From Clostridiales bacterium (GTDB lineage: Bacteria > Bacillota > Clostridia > Christensenellales > Aristaeellaceae), in the NCBI GenBank assembly GCA_004555535.1, contig SFHU01000047.1, forward strand, positions 1-19,489: DNA of 19,489 bases, read 5' to 3'. This document shows, in pieces, positions 16,576 through 19,489 of the stretch; positions within the stretch are counted from its first letter, which is position 1; every line of letters begins with the position of its first letter. Below the pieces are notes generated by a model that was not told the DNA's origin, searched no databases, and saw nothing but the letters and a program-made list of their open reading frames with translations. The position numbers and the translations under genes are program-made.

Positions 16576-18809
16576 GCTTTCTCTCCCGGCGCGCCGCCTG
16601 CTGCGGCCTGCGCCTCCTTCTTTTCCTCCAGTTTGGATTCCTGTTTCGGCTCCGCGGCGTTTTTCGCCTGGCGCTGCTGCGAATGCCTCTGCGCGCGGCG
16701 CAGGTCGACGCTCGGATACTCGATGCGCTCGTGGAAAACGCCCTGGAGCACGGTTTCAAACGCCGCGCAGATGCTGTCGATGTCCCGGAAGGTCAGCGTG
16801 CATTCGTCCAGCTGGCCGTCCTCCATTTTACCGCGCACGAGCTTGCGGATCATCGCGGAGATCTTCTCCTGCGTCGGCTCCGGAATGGAGCGCACAGCGG
16901 CCTCCACCGTGTCGGAGAGCATCAGAATCGCCGCCTCGGAGGTCTGCGGTTTCGGGCCGTCATACCGGAATTCGGAAAGATCGACGTTCTCCTCGCCCAA
17001 CTGCTTGACCGCCTTGGCATAGAAATACATGACCGGCGTATCGCCGTGATGCTGGCGGATCATGTCGATGATCGGCTCGGGCAGATGGTGCTTCTTCGCC
17101 AGCTCAACGCCGTCGCGCGTGTGCTCGGTCAGAATGGCCGTCGAGACGCGCGGATCGGTCTTGTCGTGCGGGTTTTCGCCCATCTGGTTTTCCTTGAAGT
17201 ACACCGGACGCACGAGCTTGCCGATATCGTGATAATACGCGCCGACGCGCGCGAGCAGCGCGTTCGCGCCGACGGCCTCCGCGGCGGCCTCGGCCAGGTT
17301 CGCGACGACCATCGAGTGATGGTAGGTGCCCGGCGTCTCGATCATCAGCCGGCGCAGAAGCGGCTGATTCGGGTTGGACAGCTCGATGAGCTTGCCCGGC
17401 GTCACGAGGTTGAATGCCGACTCGAGCATCGGCTGCAGGCCGACGCAGAGCACGGCGGAGACAAACGCGCCCAGCACAGCGTGGCCGCCGACGGTCAGCA
17501 GGTTGCTTCCGCCGCTCGTGGTCAGCAGGCTGATGCAGACGAGCACCACCGCGTCGATCAGACCGACGATCAGACCCGTCACCAGCACAAACACGCGCGT
17601 CGGATTGCGCCGCAGCAGGAAGATCGCCGTCGTGCCGCCGATGGCGGTCATCAGCAGCACGCTGAGCATCTGCGAGGTCACAAGGCCCGTGCCCTTGACC
17701 GTCAGGAAGGTGATCAGCAGCGCCGTGGCGGCGTTGATGACGATCGCGGGCTTGACGCCCATCAGGTTCACGACGAGCATCGCCGCCAGCACGACGGGCA
17801 TCGCGCTCACGCTGATGTAGCGCCCGATGAGCAGGGAGAGCATGATCGTCAGCACGCCGGCAATCAGCAGCACGAGCGTGCTCAGGCCCGCCGTGTACAG
17901 CTCCGGCGCGAACATCGCGGTGAACAGGAAGACGGCCCCCAGGATCAGCGCGAGCACCACCGCAGCGCCTACATAGAGCCAGCCGTCAAAGCTGTTGCCG
18001 CGCAGCAGCCCCAGGGATTCGAGCACGGCGATCTGCTCCGCGCTGACGCGGTCACCCTTGACGACGATGTTCTGATCCTGCTTGTAGACCGTCGGCTCGA
18101 CGGCGTCCATCGCCTTTTGGCGGTTCTCCTCCGTCGCCTCCTGGTCGATGAGCATGTTGGGCTGCAGGCAGGCGCGCAGGGTCGGTATAGCGATGTTGTA
18201 CCACAGATCCGTGCGCGTGTTGTAGGCGACGATCTGCTGGATATTGCTGATGGCGTCGTTGATCTGGCCCTCGGTGATCGTGGAGACGAGGGTCGTGCGC
18301 GTCGCGGAGAGCAGGCTCTGGTACAGCGCCTCAAAGTCGGTCTCCCCCGTGTTCATCAGCGTGCGCAGCTGGTAGCTGCTCAGCGTCAGGCGCGTCAGCA
18401 GGCCGGACGCCTGCTCATAGTCGTCCTCCGTGAAGCTGTCGCCGCTCTCCGTCCAGAGCGCCCTGATCTGCGTGCCCAGCTCGCGCACGGCGCGCAGCTC
18501 GGAGAAGATGGCCTCCATGTCCGAAAGGACGGTGTCGGCAATCGTGTCGTCCTTGTAATAGACCGGCGACACTGCGTCCGCCGCTGCCTGGCGGCGCCGC
18601 TCCGTCGTGATCTCGTCGACGATGTCCTTGCTGGCCGTGATCGTCTTGGGCGCGACGTCGCCCACGGCGAGGTCGTACTGCTCCGGCGCAATGGCCAGCA
18701 TGCAGATCACGAGCAGCACGAAATAGGTCACGCCCACATACAGCGCCTGCCTGACACGCAAGCTCAGGCGGTCAATCCATGTCCTGCTGGTTTTCGGCGT
18801 CTCTTCCAT
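16572..18809 (-). CDS. pgpH: YqfF/PgpH-type 7TM receptor with HD phosphohydrolase domain
   Basis: Members of this family (Listeria PgpH) hydrolyse the second messenger c-di-AMP at the membrane. The 745-aa protein has a cytoplasmic N-terminus, TM1 (about 23-41), a large extracytoplasmic 7TMR-HDED-like domain (about 42-275), a block of further TM helices (about 277-480), and a cytoplasmic HD domain. Metal-binding residues are H497/H498 (in TYHHSM), H527-D528 (in YYHDIGK), the TEHTRDG segment and H587-H588 (in RQHHGDT). The tail is Lys/Glu/Ala-rich. I chose ATG 18809, with AAAGGAGG nine bases upstream; an in-frame start 23 codons earlier lacks a site. It overlaps the end of phoH by 38 nt. The symbol follows the Listeria homologue. 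Confidence 0.94.
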   Translation of the reverse strand: MEETPKTSRTWIDRLSLRVRQALYVGVTYFVLLVICMLAIAPEQYDLAVGDVAPKTITASKDIVDEITTERRRQAAADAVSPVYYKDDTIADTVLSDMEAIFSELRAVRELGTQIRALWTESGDSFTEDDYEQASGLLTRLTLSSYQLRTLMNTGETDFEALYQSLLSATRTTLVSTITEGQINDAISNIQQIVAYNTRTDLWYNIAIPTLRACLQPNMLIDQEATEENRQKAMDAVEPTVYKQDQNIVVKGDRVSAEQIAVLESLGLLRGNSFDGWLYVGAAVVLALILGAVFLFTAMFAPELYTAGLSTLVLLIAGVLTIMLSLLIGRYISVSAMPVVLAAMLVVNLMGVKPAIVINAATALLITFLTVKGTGLVTSQMLSVLLMTAIGGTTAIFLLRRNPTRVFVLVTGLIVGLIDAVVLVCISLLTTSGGSNLLTVGGHAVLGAFVSAVLCVGLQPMLESAFNLVTPGKLIELSNPNQPLLRRLMIETPGTYHHSMVVANLAEAAAEAVGANALLARVGAYYHDIGKLVRPVYFKENQMGENPHDKTDPRVSTAILTEHTRDGVELAKKHHLPEPIIDMIRQHHGDTPVMYFYAKAVKQLGEENVDLSEFRYDGPKPQTSEAAILMLSDTVEAAVRSIPEPTQEKISAMIRKLVRGKMEDGQLDECTLTFRDIDSICAAFETVLQGVFHERIEYPSVDLRRAQRHSQQRQAKNAAEPKQESKLEEKKEAQAAAGGAPGEKA

Positions 18810-19488
18810 CGTGGTAATCCTCCTTTGCGCGGCGCGCATGCGCGTCATAGGCGCGCACGATGGCCTGCACCAGCTCATGCCGCACGACGTCCTGATGCGT
18901 CAGCCGCATGACGGCAATGTCCTCGATCCCCTCGAGCACCTCGACTGCCTCGGTCAGGCCGCTTCGCTTTCCGCGCGGCAGGTCGATCTGCGAGGGATCG
19001 CCCGTCACAACGATCCGGGAGCGGAAGCCCATGCGCGTCAGGAACATCTTCATCTGCTCCTGCGTCGTGTTCTGCGCCTCGTCGAGGATGATGAAGGCGT
19101 CCGACAGCGTCCTGCCGCGCATATAGGCCAGCGGCGCCACCTCGATGACGCCCCGCTCCTGCATCCGCTGGCACGTCTCCGCGCCGAGCATTTCAAACAT
19201 CGCGTCGTAGAGCGGGCGCAGATAGGGATCGACCTTCTGGTTCAGGTCGCCCGGGAGGAAGCCCAGCTTCTCTCCGGCCTCGACTGCCGGCCTCGTCAGC
19301 ACGATGCGCTCCACGCTCTTGGCCTTGAGCGCCGCCACGGCCATCGCCATCGCCAGATAGGTTTTGCCCGTTCCTGCCGGGCCTATGCCGAAGGTCAGCG
19401 TGTTGCGCCGGATGGCGCGCACATATTCACGCTGGCCCAGCGTCTTGCAGCGGATCGGCTTTCCGCGGAAGGTCGTCGCGACGACCTC
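18772..19488 (-). CDS. phoH: PhoH-family ATPase (5' end cut off)
   Basis: PhoH-like proteins are cytoplasmic P-loop ATPases/possible RNA helicases of uncertain role, usually next to ybeY in Bacillota. The 238 visible residues enter at the right edge in frame (EVVATTFRGKPIRCKTLGQ) and include Walker A GPAGTGKTY, Walker B IILDEAQNTT, and the sensor region VVTGDPSQIDLPRG. About 80 N-terminal residues, including the KH-like start region, should lie beyond the window, judging from the usual length near 320. Its 3' end overlaps the start of yqfF by 38 nt. An internal GTG at 19422 could be mistaken for a start, but homology clearly extends upstream of it. Confidence 0.96.
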   Translation of the reverse strand, partial: EVVATTFRGKPIRCKTLGQREYVRAIRRNTLTFGIGPAGTGKTYLAMAMAVAALKAKSVERIVLTRPAVEAGEKLGFLPGDLNQKVDPYLRPLYDAMFEMLGAETCQRMQERGVIEVAPLAYMRGRTLSDAFIILDEAQNTTQEQMKMFLTRMGFRSRIVVTGDPSQIDLPRGKRSGLTEAVEVLEGIEDIAVMRLTHQDVVRHELVQAIVRAYDAHARRAKEDYHDGRDAENQQDMD

Positions 19489-19489
19489 C

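Noticed and set aside
16536..18911. 791-codon plus-strand open frame opposite yqfF
   Set aside because: Arg/His/Asp/Gln-rich shadow of a certain membrane HD protein gene.

Overview
The window is a GC-rich (roughly 60-65% by eye), densely packed stretch of chromosome. Its gene order is typical of Bacillota: plsX-acpP-rnc-smc-ftsY on one side and phoH-yqfF-ybeY-cdd-era on the other. A very large tandem BcrAD/HgdC-type ATPase with a dehydratase-like partner, and a regulator carrying a desulfoferrodoxin-like domain, point to a strict anaerobe. The best guess is a high-GC member of Clostridia (Oscillospirales or Christensenellales type); the genus cannot be told from this sequence.

Region 1 (1-7566, minus strand) reads as one operon: TrmH/SpoU-family RNA methyltransferase, plsX, acpP, rnc, smc, ftsY (ftsY runs off the left edge). 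A good extended -10 promoter lies at 7538-7566. fabD and fabG, which separate plsX from acpP in Bacillus, are absent. Between acpP and rnc are two strong hairpins: a terminator-like one just after acpP, and a 20-bp-arm inverted repeat just before rnc that could be an RNase III autoregulation or processing site.

Region 2 (7567-12229, plus strand) holds a divergent promoter region and a two-gene unit. The first gene is a 986-aa protein with two ASKHA ATPase modules, a four-cysteine motif and a DUF2229-type domain. The second is a 446-aa Cys-rich protein related to 2-hydroxyacyl-CoA dehydratase subunits. In many Clostridia these appear, from memory, as one polypeptide of about 1400 aa with no established substrate. 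This is the most likely undescribed biochemical system in the window. A strong bidirectional terminator follows.

Region 3 (12230-14711, minus strand) is an accessory block: an XRE-type regulator fused to a desulfoferrodoxin-like metal domain, followed by two paralogous exported SH3-like proteins that look like a tandem duplication. An inverted repeat lies between the regulator and the first of these.

Region 4 (14713-19488, minus strand) is the conserved housekeeping cluster phoH (cut by the right edge), yqfF/pgpH (7TM-HD, c-di-AMP phosphodiesterase family), ybeY, cdd, era. It is tightly coupled by 4-bp ATGA overlaps and ends in a terminator. dgkA, present between ybeY and cdd in Bacillus, is absent. 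I saw no tRNA, rRNA, CRISPR array, insertion sequence or phage gene.
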